NCBI RefSeq assembly: GCF_029873635.1
Contig: NC_080422.1
Location: 13,733,936-13,797,935, forward strand
Origin: Malania oleifera
Lineage: Eukaryota; Streptophyta; Magnoliopsida; Santalales; Ximeniaceae
Length of the DNA stretch: 64,000 nt
Direction: 5' to 3'
Notes under the pieces: model-generated
The model's input: the letters and a program-made list of their open reading frames with translations, nothing else
Databases searched by the model: none
What the model was told of the DNA's origin: nothing
In this document: in pieces, positions 47,236 to 58,955 of the stretch
How positions within the stretch are numbered: position 1 is the first letter of the stretch
Layout: every line of letters starts with the position of its first letter
Position numbers and translations under genes: made by a program

Positions 47236-49736
47236 AAAACAGAAAGATGAAAAAGTCTCATTTAAACAAATTGATATCCTATTATTATGTGATAGATGTT
47301 TAAACATATGAAGTATTGATGTTATGCACTATACATGTATAGTAGAGGAGTTAAAACCTGAGGCTATGCAATGATTTTGTGAAATTAGGAATAGCTTCCC
47401 AAGAGGGGGGGTGAATTGGCTTTTAAAATTTTCTTTTAACTCCTTTTTAGAATTCTTAAACTTATTTTATTTCTTTTAACCAATTTGTGACTTATTTGTT
47501 TAATTTGTTAAGCACTCAAGAAGTTAGTTTCTTTATTTAATCATTAACCATACAAACATCCAATCATTCAACCAAACCAATCAACTATAATTAGAAAGCA
47601 AACAAACAAGTCAATACACAACACTTATGTAATATAAAAACTCAAAATGGTTGTTTGTTGATATTAGCCAAATTTGTACCAAGCCCTGTAGTGAATGAGA
47701 ATTTATGCTTGCTGATATAAAGCCCTGTATAAATGAATTCAATCACTATTTCCAAATATTTAAAATTCAAATAAACTCTTGGTAAATTTATCTTTGGGAT
47801 GTTAACCAAGTAACGCACTCCAGTATGGTTTCCGTAAGATATGGTGTAACCAACGTACTCCCTTTCGGTTTCTGCAACCCAAATCAAAATTGGACTCTAA
47901 GTTTACTTGATTTCCAAATATGCGTAGTATGTATAATTTAGATATTTAAAACATCCACGCAGTTGTATATGAACTGAAAATAAAGAATAGGGAAAGAGAG
48001 AGTGAGACGGGAATTTTTACGAGGTTCGGCTTATACCCAGCCTACGTCCTCGCCTTTAGCAAACCACCAAAGGATTCACTAAACCTGTTCCATTGACGGG
48101 TGGAACAAAACCTTTACAAGTGATACCCCACACTCAAACACTCCTTCACTAGGCTAGAGTGTCTCTCCAAACGATGTCCCCTCGTTCGGTCACCCCTTTA
48201 GGCTAGAGCCCACCTCTCTAAGCAATATCCCCTTACTTAGCTAACGATCCAAACAATCCTTGGAACGTCAAAGAACTATAAGAAACAAGATATAATATGC
48301 ATACAAATCTACTCTCTCAAAGAGCAAGTTAGTACAATTTCAGCACTATATATTTCAATGTAAAATATCAATATGAAATACAATGAAACTTAAGTGTAGA
48401 ATTCACCAATATCCTTCTTAGATGAGGATTAGCAGTAGGAATTCAGAGAAGGAAGGATTAGCACTTCAGAATATCTTAACAAAAGAGTTTTGCAATGAGT
48501 GAGTAAGAGAACTTGTAAGAACAAGAGTGCTTTTAGCTTCACAAACAGATTTTTCAATTCTTAGTGTGTTTTGATTTGCAAAACCATGTATTTATAGGCT
48601 TTCAAACAAGTTTCCTTATTGCAAGAGTTTCCTTAGAGAGTTTCCCAAGTTGTTAGAAAATTTGGTGCCCAAATGGCTATTTTTTAAATATTAGATTTTA
48701 AAAACAATTTGCCCGTTGAACAGTGTTCAGCTGACTAAAGAGTCGAGTTCAGTCATCTAAAGTTCCTGAAACCCTTTAAAAAATGAACTAAACATAGGGT
48801 TAGATGATTGAAGTAGGATTCAGACGTCTAAGGTGGTTCTGTATACTATTCAATCAGCTGAAGTTCCTTCCATGAACAGTGTTCGGTTGGCTAACAACTG
48901 TGACCCCATTTTTTTTTTTGGCCATAACTTTTTCTGTATAACTCCAAATTAGGTGTTCTTGGCGTCAAAAGAAAGCTAAGAGAAAATTCTACAACTTTTA
49001 TGTTATATACATTTTAAAATAAGGAGATTTTGATAGATAAAAATTCACCTCAATATGGATGTATAAAAACTGATAGCATTTGGAAAAACTCTTTTTGGTG
49101 CTTTTAATTCCAAAAATGATTCTAACATTTTTAAAATAATTTTTAACCTTATAAAAATATTTTCCAAGTATGTTAAAAGGTATCTAGGTTCAAGAAGTTA
49201 ACTTAAAAGTTTCAAAATATTTCAAACGATATTTTAAACATTAAAGCACTTACATGAGACTTCTAAGACATTAACATTCTAAACGCTCAAGTCTTCATGC
49301 TTGCTTTGGCCCTTTCTTGGTCTTCATGCTTGCTTTGGCCCTTTCTTGGTCTTCAAGTTTGAATATTCTTTGAGTTCTATCACTTTGCTTTTCTTTGACT
49401 CTTTTGACTTTAAACATTCATTGGCTTTCAACAAATCATGTATGACTTCATATTTTTCAAGATTTAATATATCATCTTTAAATCCATGGTTTGACTCATT
49501 TAAACTTCATTTGATCCTTGTGAGCACTTTCACCTTACTTTCTCATATTTGAACCCTGAAATAACATTACTCACACAAATATGTTAAATTCCACTTGTTT
49601 GTTAGCATTAAAACAAGATAATAGGATTTTAAATCTATTATGACCAACATTTTGTTTCCTCGGTTTCGTGTTGTCTATCTAGGTCCAAAGGACTTGTTCA
49701 AGTAAGAGTTTCAAGTAGTAGTAGTACTAATAATAA
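47236..49736. other. Probable small LTR-element sequence in CPS copy B
   Basis: No gene is supported. 47370-49660 has phrases found in plant LTR elements: CCCAAGAGGGGGGGTGAATT (47400), TACGAGGTTCGGCTTATACC (48017, related to 29421) and repeated GTTCRGYTG.CTAA motifs (48720-48900). Ends were not resolved. It occupies the place where the missing CPS exons should be. Confidence 0.4.
49292..49349. repeat. 29-bp direct tandem duplication
   Basis: Two perfect adjacent copies of a 29-base segment starting TCTTCATGCTTGCTTTGG. Confidence 0.9.
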
Positions 49737-49737
49737 T

Positions 49738-49811
<74 letters not shown>
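49737..49811. repeat. Compound (AT)n(AC)n(AT)n microsatellite
   Basis: It sits immediately before the next CPS copy B exon. In copy A an (AAT)n sits at the same place. Confidence 0.9.
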
Positions 49812-49817
49812 GGTGGG

Positions 49818-50572
49818 TGTTGGATAGAATACCTAAAGACATAATGCATCAAGTGCCCACAACACCGCTGTATAGCTTGAAGGCATGGCACTGGCAGGGC
49901 TCGACTGGGAAAAGCTTCTAAAGCTGCAGTGCTCAGATGGATCTTTCCTCTTCTCTCCATCCTCCACTGCCTTTGCCCTCATCCACACCAAAAACCCTAG
50001 TTGCCTTGCTTATCTCAACGTTGCTGTTCAAAAATTTAATGGTGGAGGTAATTAATCAACATTATTTCATTAATTATTAATGCATTTTATTGTTCCTGCC
50101 CTAGCTTTTAATTCAAGTCAATTCAATTAATTTGTCTTAGTTAATTGATTTCTAGCTAATTAAGTTTATTAATGCTTTATTCAACTTAACAGTACCAAAT
50201 GTTTATCCAGTGGACTTGTTTGAACGTATTTGGGTCGTGGATCGATTGGAACGTCTTGGGATTTCTCGGTATTTCCAATCCGAGACTACAAAATGCACCC
50301 GTTATGTCCATAGGTACTTTGTTAATGTGCTACTATACATTTGAATGGAATAAAATAAAAAAAGTATACAACGAATATGTAAATTAATTAGCAATCAATT
50401 TCATATCTTTTCTATGTATCGAACACTATCATCAATGTGCACTTGAATAATAAATTTAGATATTGGACTGAATGGGGAATTTGCTGGGCAAGAAATGCAC
50501 CGGTTCATGACATAGATGACACAGCCATGGGATTCAAGCTTCTCAGGTTACATGGCTTTGATGTCTCCGCAG
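49818..50572 (+). pseudogene. CPS copy B, central exons with DIDDTAM
   Basis: Three exons. The first (to 50047) has [19 protein letters not shown], then after a one-base deletion [40 protein letters not shown] and FNGGG. The second (50193-50313) has [20 protein letters not shown] then LGISRYF. The third (50460-50572) has RYWTEWGICWARNAPVHDID then DTAMGFKLLRLHGFDVSA, with the catalytic DxDD at 50509-50520. Phases between the three match and GT/AG sites are present. These are among the most conserved blocks of CPS enzymes. Confidence 0.93.
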
Positions 50573-50656
50573 GTAATTTCATTATTTTCAATGAAAATTA
50601 AGATTGTGTCCTAAAAATACATCAAATTTATTATTATTTTCATCATTTAAACTATG

Positions 50657-50695
<39 letters not shown>

Positions 50696-50758
50696 AATGA
50701 AGAGTATCTGTATGGTAATTAATTCCATTAATTATCTTTCATGCACTTTTGTGATCAC

Positions 50759-53700
50759 ACGTGTTTGGACATTTTGAGAGCGACAGGGAGTTCTTCGCCT
50801 TCGCAGGGCAGTCAACGTAGGCTGTCACAGGAATGTTTAACTTGTACAGAGTTTCTCAGTTGGTGTTTCTGGGAGAGAAGATTCTTGAGGTTGCCAAGAA
50901 TTTCTCATGCAAATTTCTTAGAGAAAAACAAGCTACCAAACAGCTCCTTGATAAGTGGATTATAATCAAAGACTTACCTGGGGAGGTATGTCATATGTGC
51001 GTATATAAACACACATACACCCAAAGAGATACTTTAATAAAAAGTGATTCAACTATATTTGAAACAAAGAATTTCTTTAAGAAAAGTGTGTATATATAAA
51101 TTTTTCTTTTTAATGATAGGTGGGGTATGTACTAGAGGTTCCATGGTATGCAAGCTTACCTCGAGTGGAAGCTAGATTTTATGTAGAACAATATGGTGGT
51201 GACAACGATGTTTGGGTTGGCAAGACCCTTTATAGGTACTTTCTTTATTATTTATTTGGTTTTTATTAAGAGTGATTTGACATTTGAACTTGATCAAGTT
51301 ATTTGAACTAGTCAAATTTCATTCAATTTTTTACTTTTGTCATTTTATTATTATAACTTTTATACATTTCATATTTCTATATATTTTTTATGAAACAAAG
51401 AGGTGAATTAAACAGCTATTAATTTCATCACTTAATTAAACAAGAGTTTAAAATTATGTTGTGCTTACAATCATCATCATGAAATAAAATAAATTAATAA
51501 ATGTCTCTCAAAATAATTAATTAGGTTTAACAATTTTCTTTAAGACACTCTAAAATGTGATAAATCGACTTTGTGTTAATTTAGATTTACACATTTTAAC
51601 TTGTCATGTTTAACGTTGATTTCAGGATGCCTTATGTGAACAACAACAACTATCTTGAATTAGCCAAACTAGACTACAACAGCTGTCAAGCACTGCATCA
51701 ATTTGAATGGGCTAGTTTTCAAAAGTAAGTGACCAAATGTACTTCAATCTTATAGGTTCCCACAAATAAAAATAAATAAATAAATGGCTTTTCGGCCTAC
51801 CAAATATCAATATTTTTAAGATAAATATTCCAAACCGTATGTCCCAAATAATATATGGGTTGGGCACATGATGTACTTCTAACTTATAGGTACCCTACAA
51901 ATAAAAAAAGAAATGGCTTTTTGGACTACCAAATATCAAAATATTCAAGATAAATATCTCAATCATATGTCTCAAATAGTATACGAGTCGGACATATGCA
52001 TAGAGCCTCACCTCAGATGAGTTTCACTGTCACGTATCTAGTCAGAATACTGCTCGTAATAAATGTGAACATTAAATATTTTTATAACTATATTTTAAAA
52101 AATGATCCATGCGAACGAACAAAAACATAGGTGGTATGCAAAATACAATCTTGGAGAGTTAGGGGTGAGCCTAAAGACACTTCTCCTGGCATATTTTGAA
52201 GCAGCAGCCAGTATATTTGAACTAGAAAGGTTTAAGTGGCGATTGGCATGGGCTAAAACTACAATAATGGTGGACATTATTTCATCTTATTTCAACCATG
52301 AGGAAACTACAAGGGAGCAGAGGAGAGCCTTCATCCAAGAATTCAAAAGTACTTTTGGCAATACAAACTATACAAATGACAAAAGGTATGTGGTTAACTA
52401 GTTCTCTTTGTGAGATAATTATTTAGACCTATCAAACTTTTCGCATCACTTCTCTCTATATTGACTTATCCAAATTTTTAAATTTTATTGTGTTTGAGGA
52501 CACAAATTTGAAGCTTTATATTTAAATTTGTTTAAATTTAGATAAAATTCAACATAGCCTAAACTTTAGTCGTAACTGATGTGTAGATTCTCACTCCTTC
52601 CAAATTTTTTTTTAAGTAAAAATAGAGAAATGAATCTCATTTTCTTTCTAATGTATCAAAAGTAACTTTCTAAATCAGTGACAAGATGAGTTCATTGGAG
52701 ATAAATGATATATTAAGAACAATTTTTTATTCATGTTAGGCAATTCTTGGCTTACTTCATATATGTAAAATGTACATTTGTCCTTGTTTTGTTAATTCAT
52801 TAATTAATTAAAAAAATAAATAAAGAAAGAACACTCATTCATGAGTATTATTGAAAAAAAAAATTATTTAACTAGCAAAAATAATAACAAAAAAGAAATA
52901 CAATAGACAACATTATATTAGAACGATTACTTATATGCATCAACATTATATGGTTTGTTTTTTAGTTTAATAGTATTGAAAATTTTTTTAATTAGATGAT
53001 ATTGAAAGATGATGAAGGTAGGAACTCTAAGAGAGTATCTATGTATATGTAGTACAAAGCAACATAGAGTATTTAGTTCCCTAATAATGCTAAAAATAAT
53101 GGTGCTTGCCTATGCTAACATTAGTAATAAGGTACTATTGGGAAGCCTAAGGGGAGAGATGAGGATCAAAATCATTTCCTAAAGGTTACACACTGCATAT
53201 GCATTGGTTATCTTTTGGTATACTAAAATACATTTGAAAGTACCAAAAAGCAACGCCGCATTCTAGCTTCTTTAATATAAAGAGCGTAATTCTTATCATA
53301 AAAATACATTTGGAAGTTACTAAAGTATGATATGTGTTGCAGGTGGTCCATGAAGGATTCTAATAAGACAGCACAAAGTTCTCTTAGGACCCTAATTGAA
53401 ACCCTAAACCATCTTTCAGTAGAGGCAATGGTGGCACACAAAAGAAATATCTGCCCTCATTTATGTCATGCCGTGAGTTTTACACTACACATCTACAAGT
53501 TTATATTTACTTATTGATCTATTCTTCTTCCTTTTTTTTTTTTTTTCTTTTTTTGAAACGATGGTATTTGAGGCCTTTTGTACACTCGTCTAATCCACCG
53601 AGATTATGGGCCCGCCCTTCTACCATTTTTTACTTAAATACCAAAGTATTATTTCAATGGAAAGTTGTAACCCCCAAGACTCATTGGTCATTTAACTAGA

Positions 53701-54126
53701 AGAGTCTTGAGTTTACCACTCGAGCGACTCTTGGGGGGCATTTATCTTAATAAGCATGATCTTTGAGTCCCCTTAGAATTTGACTAATTCTCTAAGTGAC
53801 AACATCCCCATATTTCCTAATACTTCTGTCAAGTAATAAGAAGGACTCAAACCCTTCATTTTTTTTTTTAAATAGGTAAATATTCATTAGTAGATAAAAA
53901 TTGATTGCTACAATAAAAGTTAGTTATTGAAGACTTCTCCAAAGATGATTTCTAAATGAAGATTATGCTTTTAAACTCAACTATTGCATGATATCTTAGA
54001 AATAATTACAACTTAAATCAATTATTAATCTTCGCTGATGATATATCATTCAAAACTTAAAAAAATGAAAATAGGTGACCTTCTATTTTGATTTTTCCTA
54101 TCTTAGACATTATTTTAAAATATATG

Positions 54127-54157
<31 letters not shown>

Positions 54158-55386
54158 GATATGTATCTATATATATATATCTGTGTGTGTGTGTGTGTGT
54201 GCACGCGCGCGCGCGCGTGTCATACACATGCATATGTCTGTGTATAAAACACTAAATAAAGAATTTATGCACCACTTGCTAACTGATTAGCAACATGCTT
54301 CTTATATGTCTCATCAATGAGTGATTTTGACATTTGTGTTTTTGCGGCAAAATTTGTAGTGGGAAATGCGGATGCTATCGTGGCTAGAGGAAGGAGCCAG
54401 TATAAAGGAACAAGGTGAAGCAGAGCTTGTTGTGCATACAGTAAATTTGAGTTTTGGGCATTGGGTATCAAAGGAGCTATTGTCTCATCCTCGTTACAAA
54501 AGCTTGTCCATCCTCACCACTAGAGTTTGTCACCAACTTCATCATTTGAAGAAGAAAAGGGTTAGACCCTCTATATGACAAAAGTCTGCTAACTTTTTTT
54601 TTTTTGGGGGAAAAAAAAAGAAGAGGTTGAAAATCTATACTAGGTTTCAATTGCGTTACAAAAGCTCATTTATCATCTATTCCATAACCTTTCACATCTC
54701 ACATGTCCTACAATTCTAACTTGAGAAATCTTTCAATTTTTGACCGTAGAATTGTCTCCCTAGGGATGCTTACTAGCTAATTTACGTCTTGAAAGAAAAA
54801 AGAACAAACACCTAATATTTAAGAATATCTTTAGCTCAATTAATTGGAGGAGGGAGTAGCACCAAACCCCTACCCCGAAAAAATGGATTCCTTATTTTCA
54901 TCGTTAGAAGTTTCTAAGTAGAAAATTTTCAAACAATTACAACATTGTTATATAGAAATTTTATCCATCCAATTAATCCATTTTCTTTGCAATAATTTGT
55001 GATTTGTATGTGGCTCTATATAGCTCATAAATTTTACTCACCCATCAAAATTAATGAAATGAAAAATAGTCTACATCATTGGTAATAGTCTTGGTTGATT
55101 TACTTGGATAATCACTAATTTTAATATTCTTAATTTATTGTTCTTTTGATTTTATCAGGTACATGATAATGACAACAACAATAGAAGCAACATGACAACC
55201 CCTCAAATCGAATTAGACATGCAAAAACTTGTGCAGATAGTGCTTCAAAACTCCTCAGATGATAACGATCCCAACATTAAGCAGACCTTCCTAATAGTAG
55301 CAAAGAGTTTTTACTACACAACCTATTGTAATCCCGAAGTTATTGATCAACACATTACTCAAGTGCTCTTTCAACGAGTAATTTGA
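50759..55386 (+). pseudogene. CPS copy B, 3' run of seven exons
   Basis: The exons encode, in order: HFESDREFFAFAGQST..., [66 protein letters not shown]...ERFKWRLAWAKT; WSMKDSNKTAQSSLRTLIET; WEMRMLSWLEEGASIKEQGE, AELVVHT; and the C-terminal exon ending DQHITQVLFQRVI and TGA. From 51120 onward all frames are open, all phases agree and all introns have GT/AG. The first exon lacks an AG acceptor (CAC where copy A has TAG) and has one stop. The last donor (54561, GTTAGA) is weak but valid. Confidence 0.93.
54127..54225. repeat. Self-complementary (CA)n-(TA)n-(TG)n-(CG)n repeat
   Basis: A CA run, GATATGTATCTATATATATA, then TATCTG and a TG run, ending in GCACGCGCGCGCGCGCG. The CA and TG arms pair around the TA core, so the block can form a cruciform, and the CG stretch is a Z-DNA candidate. 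It lies in the CPS copy B intron before the 54360 exon. Confidence 0.85.
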
Positions 55387-56012
55387 GCTTGATCTGTGCA
55401 TTTAAAACAAATTTAAGTCACATTATTTATGCTTATTTATGATGAAATAATATATTTTGTTAAGTTCCAAAAATGTCAAGTTAAACGGTGTTACTCATGA
55501 GAAAAAGATTAAAGAATGCACATAGTACAAAATTTTATTACACATTACAATTGCTAAAATTATTTAGTAGCAAGCTAGCATGATAGGTTACTAATAAAGT
55601 ACCCAACATCTTTAAGGTTCAATTTGTGCAAATTTAGTTAGTGGATCTATATGAGAAGCTCGTTAGAATGGTCTAAGAAAGAACATGAAGTGATTTTAAC
55701 CTTATTTGTTATAATATAAAGGTTTTCCCCCTCACCCTGCATGTATCCCAAAAATCACCAACAGTTTAAAGGAGCACATAACAAGAAAGTTTGTTTAGTC
55801 TCAACGTGAAATGGAGATTTAGCAATCCTCTCATTTGGCTAGGCACCAAATATCTAGACCTTATAAGAGAGATAAATCCCATATTTTTTTTATCGAAAAT
55901 CATATTTAGATTGCAAAATATAAGTCCTTTATTAGGAGTTGACTAGGCTTCTACATCTAGATTTGGCAAGCAAACATGCTTATGTAGAAGTTCCAACAAT
56001 TAGCCAATCTCA
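55387..56012. other. 3' flank of CPS copy B
   Basis: AT-rich. No gene, clear polyadenylation signal or repeat was recognised. Confidence 0.4.
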
Positions 56013-56333
56013 TGGGAAAATGTGAATGCTATGGCGGCTCAAGGAAGGAGCAATGTTATTCTTATCATTTAAAGTCTCTAACTAGAAATTTTTAGATAAT
56101 TAGCAATCATATCATATGGAAATGTTAATTCCCTCTAATCAATTGATTTCCTTCGCAATGCTTAAATAGCGAACAATTTTCACACACTATTCAAAGTCTT
56201 ATAAAATGACCAATAATCTATATCATCTAAATAGACTTGGTCAATTTACTTTGACTTGTCTTTAGCCTTATTTTCTTTAATTTATATCATTTGATTTTAT
56301 CAAGCACATGACAATGTCAACCAACATAATAAC
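56013..56333 (+). pseudogene. CPS fragment D: penultimate exon start, intron, last exon start
   Basis: GGGAAAATGTGAATGCTATG and GCGGCTCAAGGAAGGAGC match the start of the copy B exon at 54360 (WEMRMLSWLEEGA) with changes that break it. The following DNA tracks the copy B intron (TAGACTTGGTCAATTTACTT versus the same region near 55092), including the TTTGATTTTATCAAG acceptor area, now AAG followed by CACATGACAATG where copy B has AGGTACATGATAATG. Similarity stops at 56333, exactly where an LTR begins. Most of the penultimate exon has been deleted. This is a third CPS 3' end in the cluster. Confidence 0.7.
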
Positions 56334-57193
56334 TGTCGTCACCCCAATTTTAACCATCCACCCTAAGAAAACCTAACAAAACAAGAGTCGACTTTAAGCC
56401 CCAAATGACCTCGAGATCTGAAATTAAGGTTGAGTCGCACCGATGACCGATCCGAATATTGTTTGGTTCTCAAGCCAAGCATTAGGTTTTTGTTGTTGGC
56501 AATTCCTTTCAGTTGGCACCTTTAGGGAATTGAGGGTTTAAAATTTTGAGGATCGTTGACCCCGTTGAAAGTCAAGTACCTTTAATTAGTCGATTTCAAA
56601 AACAACTTTCTTTAATTAGAGTCCCCTAAGTTTCTCAAATTCATGGTGGTTTAGCCTTGAGGTGGAAGGTTCTTTGCTCCGTCGCTCAGAATCCTGAGGT
56701 TGAATTGTAGCTCTTCGTGCTCTGACCTCTTCACAGAGCCCCCTCCCTCTCTCTCTCATTGGCTTTCTGAACTTTCTTTGCTCTCCCTTTTTAAATAGGC
56801 AAGACCTCTCTACTCTTAATTACTCTCTTTTCTCTTCTCAATTTTTGCAGGGTTTTGCTCCATTTCTTTCCTCTTAGTTTTTTTTTTTTTTTTTTTTATA
56901 ATTTTTGCAAAGCATTTCTATGCTCTCCGGCCCTTTCTCAATCTCAGCAGGGTTTCTCCACTCACCCTATTCTAATTTTCGCAAAGTGCTCTTATCTTCC
57001 CCGCCCTTTTTTTTTTGCTACAGTGATGGGGGCATGCTCATTCACGTACCAAAGCAAACAGGGTATTCATAATTATTCATGTATATGCAACAAAATTTGT
57101 ACGAAAACGAAAGGGAGTAATCAAGAAGGCTTATTTAGATTTGAGACTGGGATAATGCTCAATTAATCACTGGCTCAACTCTCAAGCTCCCTA
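56334..57193 (+). mobile_element. Start of a Tat-class LTR (plus) inserted in CPS fragment D
   Basis: It opens TGTCGTCACCCCAATTTTAA, close to the TGTAGACACCCAATTTTAAC opening at 31912, and has a TATA-like TTTTTAAATAGG near 56789-56800. The 3' limit is not resolved; the next feature reads in the other direction. No coding domain. Confidence 0.45.
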
Positions 57194-58100
57194 GCGGAGT
57201 CGCCAAGCTTTCGTGAAGTCTCGGACGGAATCGGCCCTGGAGAGAACCGCTCTCTCGGCGCAAAATATGGGTGCGGCTATGAACTGGGAAAATGGATATG
57301 TGATTTTGAAAATGTAATTTTCCTAGAAAAATAATGTGTGATGGAGTCGCCACTAACCTTTTGAAATGCGGTTAGAACACTTGATTGCTACCCCAGTAGT
57401 GGTAGAATCGGTCTACGTAAGAAGAGTCAGGTTTGGGAGTATGATTACGCGAGGGGAAGGTATTAGCAACCCCTACGCGTCTGTTCTTACGAACAGTACT
57501 AGATTAATAAAAAACTGTCCCAAAACAAATCTGATAAGCCTTTCAAAACTACCTTTCAAAAATCAAAAAAATGAAAATATTATATAGGTATTCCCTTAAA
57601 ACCGGGGCAATCCGATACTCCGAAGAGTCAATACCCTTGGTTGCAATCATCGGGAAGAAAAATTGAAAATAGGATACAAAATAAACTCCCGGGGGTTTTG
57701 AAATCTGTAGATTTTTCTAAGTAAGAAAATACAATTCCGGGAAGTTTTCGAAGTTTGTTCGGGATGAAAATGATTTTTTGTGCCTGAGAAATATTTTTGT
57801 GATTTTTCCGAACTTCAAAATTACACAAATAAAATCAAAGGAAATCAGAGTGTGAAAATATTTTTTGGAATTTTTGAGAATTTTTGTCATTTTTGTGAAT
57901 TTTTTAGATATAATAATAGCACAAGCGAAATGGAGAGAACCGGTCCCGAGAGTGGTGAACCGGTCAAACGTTGACCAGTGTGGGGGAAAACTAGTTTAAG
58001 GTCTTGGTCGAAACCATGCTTTTAGGATTTTTCAACATTCTTCCAAAAAAAATTTGAGGCGAAAGCCATGAAAGTCAGAGTTTGAAAATATGACTGGGAA
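57194..58100 (-). mobile_element. Tat/Ogre-class LTR end and primer site (minus)
   Basis: On the minus strand an LTR end with GACTTCACGA is followed by AGCTTGGCGACTCCGC (57194-57209), the primer-site region of Tat-type elements. 57330-57480 (GAGTCGCCACTAACCTTTTG, TACGCGAGGGGAAGGTATTA) is the inverted counterpart of 20370-20540. Upper limit approximate. Confidence 0.5.
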
Positions 58101-58577
58101 TTTAAAACATATTTTTGAAATTTTGAATGTAAGGAAACAATCCTAACTTCAAAAAATGTTTTGGAAACTTTTCTTGGTATACCCACGCTTTCCCTTACTA
58201 GGATTAGAAAGAAGTGTAATAGTGTCAATTCCCATGTGGCATGGCCTATGGGGACCCACGAACCACTTTGCTCTGTGCGAGCTTTGTCCGGACCTCTGTA
58301 AGGGAGGATGAAGTTTCAATTTAGGGACCTTTTCCAAATAGGGGTTAGAGCTTAACCACACATGATTGACCTTAATTCCTTGCCTAGGATGAAGCCTCAG
58401 GAAACCCTGTTTATATACTTACCCGGGATTGGGACAGAGGTTCCATCCTTCTCCTTATGATTTTATATGTCTATAACTTGAGCTTTAAGATGTGTTGCAT
58501 GCTTACTAACATCCTGCATTTCATACTAGGTATTCCCATATACTTGGCCAAAGTTCTGTTTAAAATTCGACTCATTC

Positions 58578-58872
58578 ATGGAGAGCACAGTAGTCCATTA
58601 TGAAACCGAACCAGTAGTGCAACTGTACTCCGTAAGTCAACAAGAGAAGAGGGGTGACAACGCGAGTAAGGGATCTGTGCTTGAGATACTGGGCAGGGTT
58701 GACATCAATACTTAATCTAATTCCCTGAAGGAGCTTAAAGATATTTGGAAGGGGTGGACGCCTCAGGGACGTTTGACATTTTCTCAGATATACGGACACA
58801 TTGACTTTCTCTTGCATGTTTCTGTAGACTCTTACATGATTGAAGCATTGGTGGAATTCTGGAATCCGACAC
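58578..58872 (+). mobile_element. Tat/Ogre gag-like remnant (DUF7745-like)
   Basis: The plus-strand frame includes LKELKDIWKGWTPQGRLTFS, then QIYGHIDFLLHVSVDSYMIE and ALVEFWNP. This matches the pattern of the plant DUF7745 domain of Tat/Ogre gag-like proteins (L..IW..W....R..F...YG.I..L..V.VD...I.ALV.FW.P). It starts at an ATG. Broken; fossil. Its plus orientation disagrees with the minus LTR next to it, so at least two Tat pieces are mixed here. Confidence 0.55.
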
Positions 58873-58918
58873 TCACATCAATTTTTTTGTAGTGACTGTG
58901 TTCTCAGGAGGCATGACA

Positions 58919-58955
58919 ACTTCTTCTTCTTCTTCTTCTTCTTCTTTTTCTTCTT
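58919..58955. repeat. (TTC)n microsatellite
   Basis: About 36 bases of TTC with one interruption. Confidence 0.9.

Larger units (their letters stand above)
46070..55386 (+). pseudogene. CPS-type diterpene cyclase, copy B (degenerate; best-preserved copy)
   Basis: A class II terpene cyclase of the ent-copalyl diphosphate synthase type, which in plants protonates geranylgeranyl diphosphate in plastids as the first committed gibberellin or diterpenoid step. Exons seen: 46070-46152, 46667-46728, 46992-47069 (cut short), then about 49818-50047, 50193-50313, 50460-50572, about 50759-50985, 51120-51235, 51626-51724, 52131-52385, 53343-53472, 54360-54560 and 55159-55386 (TGA stop). The DxDD acid motif is DIDDTAM at 50509-50529. 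There is no class I DDxxD motif in the C-terminal part, as expected of a CPS. Lesions: about 170 residues missing between 47069 and 49818 (the SAYDTAWVA region), a one-base deletion near 49880, TAG for the expected Gln in QST*AVTGM near 50815, and a lost AG acceptor near 50758. Family call very strong; pseudogene status well supported. Confidence 0.92.

Noticed and set aside
50193-50572. Bifunctional CPS/KS or class I synthase for the cluster
   Set aside because: Only class II blocks with DxDD are present; no DDxxD class I motif is seen in the C-terminal exons.
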